This document shows positions 1 through 9,839 of a stretch of 64,000 nt of DNA, piece by piece. Positions within the stretch are counted from its first letter, which is position 1. Each line of letters begins with the position of its first letter. Below the pieces are notes generated by a model that did no database searches, was not told the origin of the DNA, and saw only the letters and a program-made list of their open reading frames with translations. Source of the stretch: Rubripirellula sp. (GTDB taxonomy: Bacteria; Planctomycetota; Planctomycetia; Pirellulales; Pirellulaceae); the NCBI GenBank assembly GCA_029245125.1, contig JAQWPZ010000108.1:1-64000 (forward strand), read 5' to 3'. Position numbers and translations under genes: made by a program.

Positions 1-2
1 TG

Positions 3-92
3 GGCAGTGTGACCGAACGCGTGGTCCGAACCTGCACTTGCCCAGTGACCGTCGTGCGGCACCCAGAACACGACTACACTCTCGTCGACTAA
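3..92 (+). CDS. C-terminal end of a universal stress protein (UspA-like), truncated by window start
   Basis: Reading frame from nt 3 gives GSVTERVVRTCTCPVTVVRHPEHDYTLVD*, matching the typical Usp C-terminal GS(V/T)(T/S)xxVxxxxxCPVxVV motif; stop TAA at 90-92. Confidence 0.75.
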   Translation, partial: GSVTERVVRTCTCPVTVVRHPEHDYTLVD

Positions 93-175
93 GACCACAG
101 TCAGTAGCGACGTAGCCGCTTTCGAGTTCAGCAATCACCCACCAGCGTCCAGCTTCACCTCGGGAAAATCGCACA

Positions 176-2023
176 GTGAATGAACTGACACCAAGAGCTG
201 TGATCCTCGGGCTGGTTCTATCAATCGTCATGGGGGCGGCGAACGTCTATGTCGGCCTGTACGCGGGCATGACCGTTTCCGCCTCCATTCCAGCCGCCGT
301 GATGGCGATGCTGATGTTTCGGCTTCTGTTTCGGCACTCTTCGATTCTCGAAGTGAATCAGGTCCAAACGTGCGCTTCGGCGGGCGAATCGTTGGCGGCC
401 GGCATCATTTTTACAATGCCGGCGTTGATCTTAATCGGCCACTGGCAAACGTTTGACTACTGGATCGTGACATTGGTCGCCTTCTCCGGCGGACTGCTCG
501 GGATCCTGTTCATGATTCCGATGCGGCGAGTCTTTGTGGTGGACAACGACGATTTGCCGTACCCCGAAGGAGTCGCCTGTGCGGCAGTGCTGGAGGCGGG
601 GGATACCGATCATGGCGATAACCGAGAAGCGATCAGCCTCGTCGCTGGTGGACTGCTTGGTGGAATGCTCAAAATCTCTGCTGGGTTTCTCGGATTGATT
701 CTCGGCACCCTGGAATCAGCCCGTGAAATCGGCGGGCGAATTTTCTACTTTGGTGGTGACCTCTCTCCCATGCTGGTTGCCGTCGGCTTTATCGTTCGGC
801 TCAATGTTGCGGTTCTGATCTTTATCGGTGGCGTGCTCGCTTGGTTGATCGGTATCCCGCTCTACGGCGATGCGACCCTCGGTGGCGATCCTGTCGAGGA
901 TGCTTATCGAATCTGGAGTTCGCAGATTCGATACGTTGGTGTGGGTGCGATGGTGGTGGGCGGCATTAGCTCCCTGTTCTCCGTTCGCCAAGGATTGTTG
1001 TCTGCAATCCAGGAACTGCGGAATGGTCTCCGGCAGCCCTCGCACCCCGACGAACGAGCCCGTGATATCCCCACCAAGCTGATCGTTCCACTCGGCGGCG
1101 CGTGCGTGATCATCTTGGCAGGGATCAACTACTGGTTTACCGGTGCGATTGGGATCACGCTGCTAGCGACCGTCGTGATGGTCATCATGGGTTTCTTTTT
1201 TACTGCAGTCGCAAGTTACATCGTTGGCTTGGTGGGCAACTCGAATAGCCCTGTCTCGGGGATGACAATCACCGTCGTCTTGATCGCCGGCGGTATGCTG
1301 TGGCTGTTCAATTATTCTGGCGCGCAAGCGATGGTCGCCACTCTTGGGATTGCCGCAATCGTCTGCTGCGTCGCCTGCACGGCGGGTGACGTATGCAATG
1401 ATTTAAAAACAGGCTCACTCGTTGGTGCAGCACCCTTTCGTCAACAGATGATGCAAATCGGCGGTGTAGCGGTTGCCTCACTTGTGATGGCACCAGTACT
1501 GACCTTGCTTCACGAGAACACACCGGGTGGGATTGGCGGTAAAAACCTGCCCGCGCCGCAGGCCAGTTTGTTCGCGAATTTGGCGAAAGGTTTCTCAGGT
1601 GAAGCAGAACTGCCGTGGATAATGATCGGGATCGGCGCTGTGATTGGTATTCTGATCCTCGTCATCGACCTCATTCTGCAGAAAACAGAAACACCCTACC
1701 GAGCCCACCTGATGCCAATCGCAGTAGGGATGTATTTGCCGTTTGGGTTATCCACCCCGATCTTAATTGGAGGTTTGATCGCGCATTTCTACTCGCGAGG
1801 CGTCGCCCCATCCCAGCAGGACCGAGTCCTGCATCGCGGTGTCCTGTTCTCCTCCGGCGTGATTGCCGGAGAAGCATTAACGGCCGTCGGCTTAGCGGCC
1901 TTCGCAGCTATCGGAATCACATCGCTCGAACTTGGCTTCAGCACACAACTGATTCAAATTGCCTCGATGGTCGCCGCAATCGCAGTCATTGGATGCTTCC
2001 TGCGATTTACCAAACCACTTTGA
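176..2023 (+). CDS. OPT family oligopeptide transporter-like membrane protein
   Basis: 615-aa ORF with GTG start; multiple TM segments; N-terminal LTPRAVILGLVLSIVMGAANVYVGLYAGMTVSASIPAAVMAM and NxxQTxASAGESLAAG typical of OPT transporters. Confidence 0.85.
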   Translation: MNELTPRAVILGLVLSIVMGAANVYVGLYAGMTVSASIPAAVMAMLMFRLLFRHSSILEVNQVQTCASAGESLAAGIIFTMPALILIGHWQTFDYWIVTLVAFSGGLLGILFMIPMRRVFVVDNDDLPYPEGVACAAVLEAGDTDHGDNREAISLVAGGLLGGMLKISAGFLGLILGTLESAREIGGRIFYFGGDLSPMLVAVGFIVRLNVAVLIFIGGVLAWLIGIPLYGDATLGGDPVEDAYRIWSSQIRYVGVGAMVVGGISSLFSVRQGLLSAIQELRNGLRQPSHPDERARDIPTKLIVPLGGACVIILAGINYWFTGAIGITLLATVVMVIMGFFFTAVASYIVGLVGNSNSPVSGMTITVVLIAGGMLWLFNYSGAQAMVATLGIAAIVCCVACTAGDVCNDLKTGSLVGAAPFRQQMMQIGGVAVASLVMAPVLTLLHENTPGGIGGKNLPAPQASLFANLAKGFSGEAELPWIMIGIGAVIGILILVIDLILQKTETPYRAHLMPIAVGMYLPFGLSTPILIGGLIAHFYSRGVAPSQQDRVLHRGVLFSSGVIAGEALTAVGLAAFAAIGITSLELGFSTQLIQIASMVAAIAVIGCFLRFTKPL

Positions 2024-2034
2024 TCCATGCCTGT

Positions 2035-4443
2035 TTACTTGGAGTCGTCGGCAGCGGATTTTTTGATCAAGTAGGCTCTTTCCTTGATCACCACCAACAC
2101 GTCGGTATCCTCCGCCAGGTATGCCTTGGCCGCTTCATCGATCTCAAGCAGCAGATCAAAGTACTTGTCACTAAATTGCACCACCTCGATGACTTTGTCG
2201 ATTTGCTCTTTCGTGGCTTCCGAATCGACATATCGGTTCCCCCGCCAATAAAAGGTTTTGCTGCCGATTTGCTTGACTCGTGAAACGCTAACATCGTGCC
2301 CAACTTGGGCATCATCGCGATCCCCACCCGCAATTGCCGGTGAGTTCGTCGCCGAGGGGCGTGCTGCTGAAGCGTCCCCAAAACTATCGACCGGTGAACC
2401 TCCTCCCAAACCGCCGCGACGTGATCCCGGAGCATTTCGCGGCTGCTCCATCGCAATGTCAGCACTGGCTGGATCGGCGGCACGACCAGCAGACCGCAGC
2501 ATGCCTTTGAAGCGACGTTGATTGAACGCCGACTCCCCAGCCTCCTCGCTCAGCCTCTCAAGACGCTGACCAGCAATCCGTCGCCCCTGCGATAGATCAT
2601 TCAAATCAGTTTTTTCCTCAGCCAAATAAGCCGTATAGGGCGTCAGAATCCCATGGCGTTTCGATAACGCAATGAGCTCGTCCACCAATTCCTTATTTTC
2701 ACCCTCCAAATCGATGTCGTCGATAATCTCTCCGATCCGTCGGGTGGCCCACAGTCGTTCAACGAATACGTTCTTGCCACTGCCAGTGACCTTCGGAAGT
2801 TCCTCTTCAAAAACGTACTTCTGTTCTTTTCCCAAGAAGTCTCCGCTCAGTTCAACCTTCAATGCCCCATGCTTTCGATATCGCCCCACAATGACCAGCT
2901 GATCGCCAGAGAACAGGTCGTACATATCGGCCGGATAAATTTGCCGAACTCGCCCCTCTTTACCATCAACGGTCAATCGCAACTTAGCGTTGGTCAATGC
3001 TGGCGCACCGATCCGGTCGTAGAGTCGACTGATGACGTCATCGAGCGGTTCGCCTGGTCGCACGTAGCTCGTCTGGCCTAGACAAATGCTTGCCAATTTG
3101 TCGAGCAAACGACTGTTGACGTCGTGACCAACACCGAGACTAAACAGTCGAACGCCTTCACCGAGCCGCTGCTTGGCGTTGGCTGCGATCTTCATGGCGT
3201 TCTTCTCGCCAACGGTCGGCTGGCCATCGGTCATGAAGACAACGTAAGACGGACCGTCCGCTCCTTCCGCCATCCGCAATGTTTGCTTAAGTGCTTCATT
3301 AATATTGGTACTCCCGCCGGCCAGCATCGAATCGATGTATTCTTCAGCATCCGCTCGAGTCGCCTGATCAGCATCGGTCAGCTCACTACGAAAAGTCTCG
3401 ACCCGACTGTCATAGTTGATCAAGGTAAATCGATCACGGTTCTTCAGACGTCGCACAACGTACGCGGCAGCGCGACGAGCTTGATCAATTTTTTCCCCCC
3501 GCATGCTACCGCTCTTGTCCATGACCAGGATGACATTCTTTCCAGCCCGGCGTTCTGCCGAATCGACATCAGGAAACTGTGGCTGAATCATCAGCATGAA
3601 GTAACCATCTTTGTCTGAATCTGCTCGGTGCGTTAAAACGGAGAGCTGTACCGGACTATCGCCGGTATCCCACAAGACACGAAAGTCTCGCTTGGGAACT
3701 TGTTTCTTCGCGTGATAAACGAATCGTGCGACCTGAACACCATCACGCTCAATTTCGATCTCATGCGAAGGGCTATAGAGATTCCCGATTCTAGTTTCAC
3801 TTCGAATCCGTCCACGAATCGAAATTTCACCAATCGGCTGCGTCGTAAATTTTGTCGGTGAGAGCGGGAGCAGCCAATCGTTCGAGGTGCCGTTGCGTCG
3901 GCACAATTGCGTGTAGCGTAGCGAGACCGTTCGCTCCGCACCGGCGGGAACCGGAAAGACCTGAGTTTGAAACATCCCTGTACCGATCCATTGCACCAAC
4001 GCGGGATCTTGGCTGCGGCGCACATACGACTGATAGATCTGACGTGCTTGATCAGCTTCCACTAAACGCCCCTCCAATTCCTCACCATCGACCAAGAAGG
4101 TCATTTGATCGACCGCACCGTCGTAGGGCAATGGAAAGACGAACTTGACCTGCATGGTCTGACCGCTGCAGTTATGAAACGTCTGCGCCACCTGCACCTC
4201 CGCGACCTGACCGCGAATCGAAGCATCGATTTCTAGCTTCGTCACGTCATATAGGAATCCGGGTTGCGGTGTCGGACGGGGCGTCGGAAGGGGCATCGGA
4301 CGGGGCAAGCGGTGCCGATGATTGGGCGCGGGCGAAATCAAAAAACCCTGTCCGATGGCTGCGGATGGCATCCAAACGGCCAGCAACAACAGCATCCCAA
4401 ACGGAGAGAACCAGCGAAGAAAACGGGTGGCGGTGCGACACAT
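2035..4443 (-). CDS. VIT + von Willebrand factor A domain protein (inter-alpha-trypsin-like), secreted
   Basis: ORF 2035..4506; likely start MCRTATRFLRWF.. (signal peptide). VIT-like block (VAEVQVAQTFHN..FPLPYDGAVDQMTF) then VWA MIDAS motif DKSGSMRGEKI. Confidence 0.85.
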   Translation of the reverse strand: MCRTATRFLRWFSPFGMLLLLAVWMPSAAIGQGFLISPAPNHRHRLPRPMPLPTPRPTPQPGFLYDVTKLEIDASIRGQVAEVQVAQTFHNCSGQTMQVKFVFPLPYDGAVDQMTFLVDGEELEGRLVEADQARQIYQSYVRRSQDPALVQWIGTGMFQTQVFPVPAGAERTVSLRYTQLCRRNGTSNDWLLPLSPTKFTTQPIGEISIRGRIRSETRIGNLYSPSHEIEIERDGVQVARFVYHAKKQVPKRDFRVLWDTGDSPVQLSVLTHRADSDKDGYFMLMIQPQFPDVDSAERRAGKNVILVMDKSGSMRGEKIDQARRAAAYVVRRLKNRDRFTLINYDSRVETFRSELTDADQATRADAEEYIDSMLAGGSTNINEALKQTLRMAEGADGPSYVVFMTDGQPTVGEKNAMKIAANAKQRLGEGVRLFSLGVGHDVNSRLLDKLASICLGQTSYVRPGEPLDDVISRLYDRIGAPALTNAKLRLTVDGKEGRVRQIYPADMYDLFSGDQLVIVGRYRKHGALKVELSGDFLGKEQKYVFEEELPKVTGSGKNVFVERLWATRRIGEIIDDIDLEGENKELVDELIALSKRHGILTPYTAYLAEEKTDLNDLSQGRRIAGQRLERLSEEAGESAFNQRRFKGMLRSAGRAADPASADIAMEQPRNAPGSRRGGLGGGSPVDSFGDASAARPSATNSPAIAGGDRDDAQVGHDVSVSRVKQIGSKTFYWRGNRYVDSEATKEQIDKVIEVVQFSDKYFDLLLEIDEAAKAYLAEDTDVLVVIKERAYLIKKSAADDSK

Positions 4444-4948
4444 GATCCGAATCCTGGATGAGAAAAAAGAGGGAACCTGCCCTGAAAATGCCCCGGGACT
4501 AAACAAACTAACGAACCCCCGGCCAGCTTCTTAGGCTGTTTCCGCACGAATCGTATATTTTTGGGCCGGTTTTCGAATCTGCTTCTAATGAGACACAACG
4601 AGCCGCAGACAAAACGACAACGAGCAACTGGGGGAGGGGACATCTGCCAACGATCGCCCTGCAACTCGAATGCACTCGTGCTGAAGGGGCCATTCGCGTG
4701 CGATAAAGCCAACGGGTTAGCTGTGCGAGATCGAGACAACTGTGCGTGAATGTCCCACTTCCCTGAGCATCAAACACAGCGAAATGCGATACTTCCCTTC
4801 GCCTGGCGACCTTTGACTATTCCCACCCGTTTGGCATCCGCATTGCACACTTCAGGGACCAGTGGCGGAGTCGGTAGCCAAGGGATACCACTGACTCGCC
4901 CTCGCGTTGTGAATCGACTCAACCCTAGGAGCATTTTGGAGGCCAGTC

Positions 4949-5401
4949 ATGGGCTCAAGAACAAACACCTCCGCCAACGAAGTCTTTGCTCGCTGGCGAT
5001 TAGAAGACGAAGAATTGGCAACTCAAGTCGATACAATTCGGCAATGGATGCGTGAGTTGGATCAGCTTGGCAGGCAACACTTTGGTGAAACCGCAACTCG
5101 CCTGCGTGAGTTGCGAGAATTGATGGTCACCCATTTCGATCGCGAAGCTGAGATGATCGAAAAGCTGGGCCAGGACCATTACTCTGACTCCCCCGAGGTA
5201 GCGGCTGTCCGCAGACAATCGGATCGGGACCATCAGCACCTGCTGAATCAAATCGACCAATTGATCGGACGATTAGATCAACTGGAGCCACCGTACGGTT
5301 CTTGGCAAGAAGCAATCGATGACCTCGAATCCTTAGTCAGTTTGTTAGAACAGCATGAGGCCAGGGAATGGGATAGTATCGAAATGCTGCTGCCAGCCTA
5401 A
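4949..5401 (+). CDS. Hemerythrin/HHE-like small helical protein (some metal ligands not obvious)
   Basis: 150-aa helical ORF with VTHFDREAEMIEKL, DRDHQHLL and LLEQHEAREWDSIEMLL, resembling HHE cation-binding motifs; first-helix His not evident. Confidence 0.5.
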   Translation: MGSRTNTSANEVFARWRLEDEELATQVDTIRQWMRELDQLGRQHFGETATRLRELRELMVTHFDREAEMIEKLGQDHYSDSPEVAAVRRQSDRDHQHLLNQIDQLIGRLDQLEPPYGSWQEAIDDLESLVSLLEQHEAREWDSIEMLLPA

Positions 5402-5579
5402 GTGCCCAGCCGGATAAACTCGCTCTTCGGTCAAATCTTGGCCGGCCAAACAGTGACCGGTCGAGCCTTGGTCGATCGAGCGTTTTTGTTGATGCCTGTT
5501 TTGCTCAATCAAAGCCTTACTCAATCAACGGCCAAACCGTGGCGTAGTGGCAACCGAGAACGAAGAATTAGTCCGAAAA

Positions 5580-7430
5580 CTAACTCTGTGTCGCATGATC
5601 ATCGGGAACGGCTACGGATGACACCAGCGCGATGATTGTTTGCCCTGGCTCAGGCGTGACGGGGCTGCTGACAGTGTTGATCACCAGCGAATCGTCATCG
5701 TTCACGACACACAACAAGGTGGACCCATCGCTGTATCGCTCCAGGTAATCGGCGTAGTCAAACGCGTCGCTTAAGGTTGTGGTCTTAAAAGTCGCTCCGA
5801 CTGCATGCAAATCACGTAACGCCGTGAATGTTTTTCCTTCGCCAAACAGCTCACGCCCCATCAAGTTTTTAGTCAGCCCTCGACGTCCCTGCTGGTTGGC
5901 TACATTGAAAGTCAGTTGATACAGGTTGGCGCGATCGAACATCGTTCGACATTCACGCACCGCCAACGAATTCACCTCGTCGTTGGCGGTCATGGCTAAC
6001 ATGCAACCGATCCCGGTGAGCGGTAGATCTTCCCGCGCATGTTCGTTCAGGATATTCGCACAAACGCCTTCCAAACCGTCAATTCGAGCTTGCGCTATTT
6101 TGTTGTAGTTGCTGTCCACCAACAGCACCGGCAAACCAGCTTTTTTTACCGCCTTTGCAAAATCGCAAACCCAAGCATCGGCACCCGCAATCAAAACACC
6201 ATTGGTTTGGTCATCTGCCAACCCGAGCCAGCGTGCTAACGGCAACGCTGCCAAACCGTAAACGGCAACGGTGCCAACGATCACCAAGAAAGTGACCGTT
6301 GCCAATTGTTGCGAGCCAGCGATCATCAACGTATCAGCGCTCCGTTCCAGTTCTAACGCAAATACACTGCTGACCGCAGCCGCCACGATGCCCCGCGGGG
6401 CCAACCCCGCTACGAATAATCGCTCACGCATCTCAAGCGGAGTTCCAACCAAACAAACCAAGGCTGAGATCGGCCGCACAATCACAATCAACAGCAGCAG
6501 AAACGCTACCCCCGGCCACCCGATCTGGGCAATGTCACCCAGCTCGACTCTCGATCCAAGCACAATGAATAAACAACCGATCAATAGAGTTCGCAAATTC
6601 TCTTTGAATTCAACGATATGCTCGATATCGAAACCTTTTTGATTGGTGAGCCAGATGCCAAGTACCGTCACGGTAATCAGGCCTGACTCATGAGCGAAAT
6701 GGTTGCTGACGGCGAACAACAGCAACCCGATGGAAAGAGCGGCAACCCCCTGTAAATGATCAGGGACAAGGAATTTCCGAAACGAAAAAGTCAACCCGGC
6801 ACCACCAATCGCACCCAAGATTCCGCCGATCGCTGTCGTCTTGATCAGCATTCCAATCGCTGTCACCACACTTGATTCATCAGGGTGCACCATCAACTGC
6901 TCAAAGACCAAGACCGCCAGGACGGCCCCAATCGGATCAATCACGATCCCTTCCCACTTCAATGTCGCCGAGACTCTTCGGCTGGGACGCACCTGACGCA
7001 GGAGCGGTCCGATCACTGTGGGGCCAGTCACGACCAAGATGGCACCAAGTAAAAAGCAAAGACTCCAGTCGAACTGCAACGTCCAACGCGCAGCGAAGCT
7101 TGCACCAACAAATGTGATCACGGCGCCGAGTGTGCACAGACGAAGTGCAGCACGCCCAGCCTCGCGAAGCTCACTAAACTGCAGCGTCAGACCACCTTCA
7201 AACATGATGACGGCGACTGCCAGTGACACGAGCGGAAACAAGATCTCCGCACTCGCGGTTGATTCACCTCCAGTCAGTTCCGCCAGCAAATCATCGGGAC
7301 GAACAAAATTCCCCAAGATCACGCCAAACAACAGCAGCAACAAGATCCCGGGCAGACTGGTTCGCCAAGCTAGCCATTGCGCCGCCAAACCGAGAGCGGG
7401 GATCAATGCGAGATAAAGAAGAAAATCCAT
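5580..7430 (-). CDS. CPA-family Na+(K+)/H+ antiporter with C-terminal RCK/TrkA-N-like domain
   Basis: 616-aa ORF; multi-TM N-terminus (GVILGNFV, VSLAVAVIMFEGGL) and C-terminal regulatory domain (VLIAGADAWVCDFAKAVKKAGLPVLLVDSNYNKIAQA). Confidence 0.85.
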   Translation of the reverse strand: MDFLLYLALIPALGLAAQWLAWRTSLPGILLLLLFGVILGNFVRPDDLLAELTGGESTASAEILFPLVSLAVAVIMFEGGLTLQFSELREAGRAALRLCTLGAVITFVGASFAARWTLQFDWSLCFLLGAILVVTGPTVIGPLLRQVRPSRRVSATLKWEGIVIDPIGAVLAVLVFEQLMVHPDESSVVTAIGMLIKTTAIGGILGAIGGAGLTFSFRKFLVPDHLQGVAALSIGLLLFAVSNHFAHESGLITVTVLGIWLTNQKGFDIEHIVEFKENLRTLLIGCLFIVLGSRVELGDIAQIGWPGVAFLLLLIVIVRPISALVCLVGTPLEMRERLFVAGLAPRGIVAAAVSSVFALELERSADTLMIAGSQQLATVTFLVIVGTVAVYGLAALPLARWLGLADDQTNGVLIAGADAWVCDFAKAVKKAGLPVLLVDSNYNKIAQARIDGLEGVCANILNEHAREDLPLTGIGCMLAMTANDEVNSLAVRECRTMFDRANLYQLTFNVANQQGRRGLTKNLMGRELFGEGKTFTALRDLHAVGATFKTTTLSDAFDYADYLERYSDGSTLLCVVNDDDSLVINTVSSPVTPEPGQTIIALVSSVAVPDDHATQS

Positions 7431-7436
7431 GCAGGT

Positions 7437-8330
7437 TTAGTTTGCTTTCTTTGTCCAATTCTTGTCACCACGAAGATAGCGACGGAAAAACTGATGGGTC
7501 ACATCAATCGACCGATTCAATTCCTCTCCACCCCATCCATGACCCGCATCAATCAGTAACTCAATCCGCCCAGGCACGTTTGCTTTGGTCATCGCCGTGA
7601 CCATTTTGATCGCTTGCGAGTGGGGGACCAATGGATCCTCGGTCCCCTGCAAGAGCAGCATCGGAGCATCACCCGAATCGACGTAATTAAGGGGAGATGC
7701 ATCCTGAAATGCTTTTTGATTCTCTGATTTTGGTCCACCGATAAAGGCATTGACCAACGAAACACTGCCGGCCGGGATATCGTCACCGGGCAAATCAGTG
7801 GGACCAAAAAATGAGACAACTGCTTGGACCTTACTGGAATGATCGGCCCACCCACCGTCACCTTCAAAGCCATCTTTCGCATCCATGCAACCAAGCATCA
7901 TCGATAGGTGCGCACCAGCCGAAAAACCCACCGCGCCGATTCGATCAGGATCGATGCCATAATCACTCGCGTGTGCCCGCAGGAATCGGACCGCACATTT
8001 GACATCTTCAACTTGAGCAGGAAAGCGGTGCTCTGGGCACAGACGATATTGAATCGTCGCTGATACGTAACCCTCTTTTGCAAAGCGGCGAATTTCGTTG
8101 AGATGCAACGACTTGTCACCATGACGCCAAGCGCCACCGTGAATCACGATAATGCAAGGGCTAGGCTCGCTGAGACCCACGGGGCGAGCAAGATCCAAGT
8201 GCAAGTCGGCACCACCGCCCTGGCCAAAGACGATGTCCTGAGTGACTTCAATCTCTGCAGCCGAAACCAAAGCGGACACAAAAAGACAAGGAACGAGAAA
8301 CGATCCCCAAGACCGGAACAAACGATGCAT
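7437..8330 (-). CDS. Alpha/beta hydrolase (secreted esterase/lipase-like)
   Basis: 297-aa ORF; signal peptide; HGGAWRHGDK oxyanion motif, GFSAGAH nucleophile elbow, DAGHGWGG histidine region. Confidence 0.85.
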   Translation of the reverse strand: MHRLFRSWGSFLVPCLFVSALVSAAEIEVTQDIVFGQGGGADLHLDLARPVGLSEPSPCIIVIHGGAWRHGDKSLHLNEIRRFAKEGYVSATIQYRLCPEHRFPAQVEDVKCAVRFLRAHASDYGIDPDRIGAVGFSAGAHLSMMLGCMDAKDGFEGDGGWADHSSKVQAVVSFFGPTDLPGDDIPAGSVSLVNAFIGGPKSENQKAFQDASPLNYVDSGDAPMLLLQGTEDPLVPHSQAIKMVTAMTKANVPGRIELLIDAGHGWGGEELNRSIDVTHQFFRRYLRGDKNWTKKAN

Positions 8331-8620
8331 GGCAAGACCCGAATCGAAAAGCGGACGGAAACACCGCGTTCGATTCTACTCTCGCCTCAATCGGGGTACT
8401 ACGCCACAGAGCATCGACGGCGGTCCAGCGACCGCAAGATTCGCTTACCTGAGGAGCGAAATAAAAGATATTCGGTGCGATTTCTTGGCGTTTGAAGGTT
8501 TATCCTTAGACAAACGCAATTGTCCAATTCCATCGCAAGCCAGCACCGAGCAAACAAACGAGCAGTGACCAAGACGTGCCCGGAGCAACGCAACCCGGCA
8601 CGATCTTCTCATGAACCGTC

Positions 8621-8986
8621 TTAACGGGATTGCACGTAGACCGGTACGTAGATTCGGCGAGGTGCGTATCGGCTGCTCATCATCGGAACCGAATTGAACT
8701 TCGGCCGCAGCGGCTCACGCCCCATCCACAGGTTGTACTCAATACGAGCCATGCGCTGATTCGCACGAAACATTCCGCGCTGCTGACGTAATTCAGCTAC
8801 CGACATCCGCGAGGGGCGGTTTTGCGAAGGCGAAGATGCGATCGCAGGGTCAGCATTCTGGAAAATCGACACCGTTTCTGCGGGAGCCGCAGCAGGCTCG
8901 TTGACGTCCGCCAGCGGCTCTTGAGCGGAAACCGGCCCCAGCAGGGCAAACGAGGCAGCGAGTAGGACAAACTGGCGAACATTCAT
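8621..8986 (-). CDS. Small secreted hypothetical protein
   Basis: Start MNVRQFVLLAASFALLGPVSAQEP (signal peptide) inside ORF 8621..9145; conserved-looking basic C-terminus. Confidence 0.6.
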   Translation of the reverse strand: MNVRQFVLLAASFALLGPVSAQEPLADVNEPAAAPAETVSIFQNADPAIASSPSQNRPSRMSVAELRQQRGMFRANQRMARIEYNLWMGREPLRPKFNSVPMMSSRYAPRRIYVPVYVQSR

Positions 8987-9255
8987 GGGATTACACGCAA
9001 GCGGTGGGGGTGAAGTGAACACGAGAGCCGTTGCGGGAGAAATCGGTACGAGGGCTAACCCAACTTCACGTCGATGCCAAGTTGGGTGGCGGGCAGTGCC
9101 GACGGCGTACCGTTGATGAGGATTATTTGGGTCATCCACCTTCATTTCCGAAAATTACAAGTCCACTAAAGGGAGAGCTCACCTAGCAGACAGAGGGATT
9201 CCCTGTACCATAGGTGGCGATTAGTAAGATTCCCACCAATCGGAGACCTCCCACC

Positions 9256-9450
9256 GTGAAAAACGTTATCAGTCTATGTGTTGCCGTCGCTTTGACCTTC
9301 TCGCTAGGCTGCACGCCTGAGGCTCCGTCCGACGTCGACGTTTCAACCTCAACAAGCACAGCCGATACTTCCTCCAACACCACGGCGACTGCCGAGACCC
9401 CCAGCAGCAATGTGACAGCGGGCGGCGAAACACCAGTCGAGACCCCGTAA
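9256..9450 (+). CDS. Small putative lipoprotein
   Basis: GTG start giving (M)KNVISLCVAVALTFSLGCTPEAPSD; lipobox-like FSLGC followed by Ser/Thr-rich low-complexity tail. Confidence 0.55.
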   Translation: MKNVISLCVAVALTFSLGCTPEAPSDVDVSTSTSTADTSSNTTATAETPSSNVTAGGETPVETP

Positions 9451-9535
9451 GTTCACCAAGAACTAGCGAAGATTCGAACGGCCGAGACCACATGCCACCA
9501 GCGCATCGTGAGCTCGGCTGTTTTTTTGCGCTCAC

Positions 9536-9575
9536 GCAAAACCAACGAGTCTCAGGCAAAACCAACGAGTCTCAA
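9536..9575. repeat. Direct tandem duplication, 20 bp x 2 (GCAAAACCAACGAGTCTCAG)
   Basis: Read directly: gcaaaaccaacgagtctcag | gcaaaaccaacgagtctcaa. Confidence 0.9.
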
Positions 9576-9763
9576 GCTGGCGTTGCCAGTTGTTCAACTT
9601 ATCCCCGACGCAAGGTGATCAGCTGGCTGAAACAACGCCGGCGTTTAATCCAACGATCGTCCGCAAACCCAGCAGCATGCCCTCAAACAGGTCGCTGCCA
9701 TCACAGAGTGCCCAGTGCATTTCCATCACAGCGGATTTAAATCCAACGCTCCACGGACCGGTC

Positions 9764-9801
9764 AAAAAAGAACGGCACACGACTTTGGTCGCGTGCCGTT
9801 C
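9764..9801 (-). terminator. Rho-independent-type terminator downstream of the Gfo/Idh/MocA gene
   Basis: Inverted repeat GAACGGCACACGAC-TTTG-GTCGCGTGCCGTTC (14-bp stem with one G.T, 4-nt loop) followed on the minus strand by TTTTTT (plus-strand A6 at 9764-9769). Confidence 0.75.
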
Positions 9802-9839
9802 TGTTTGAGATCTGCAGTCCGCCAAATCTGGCGATTCAG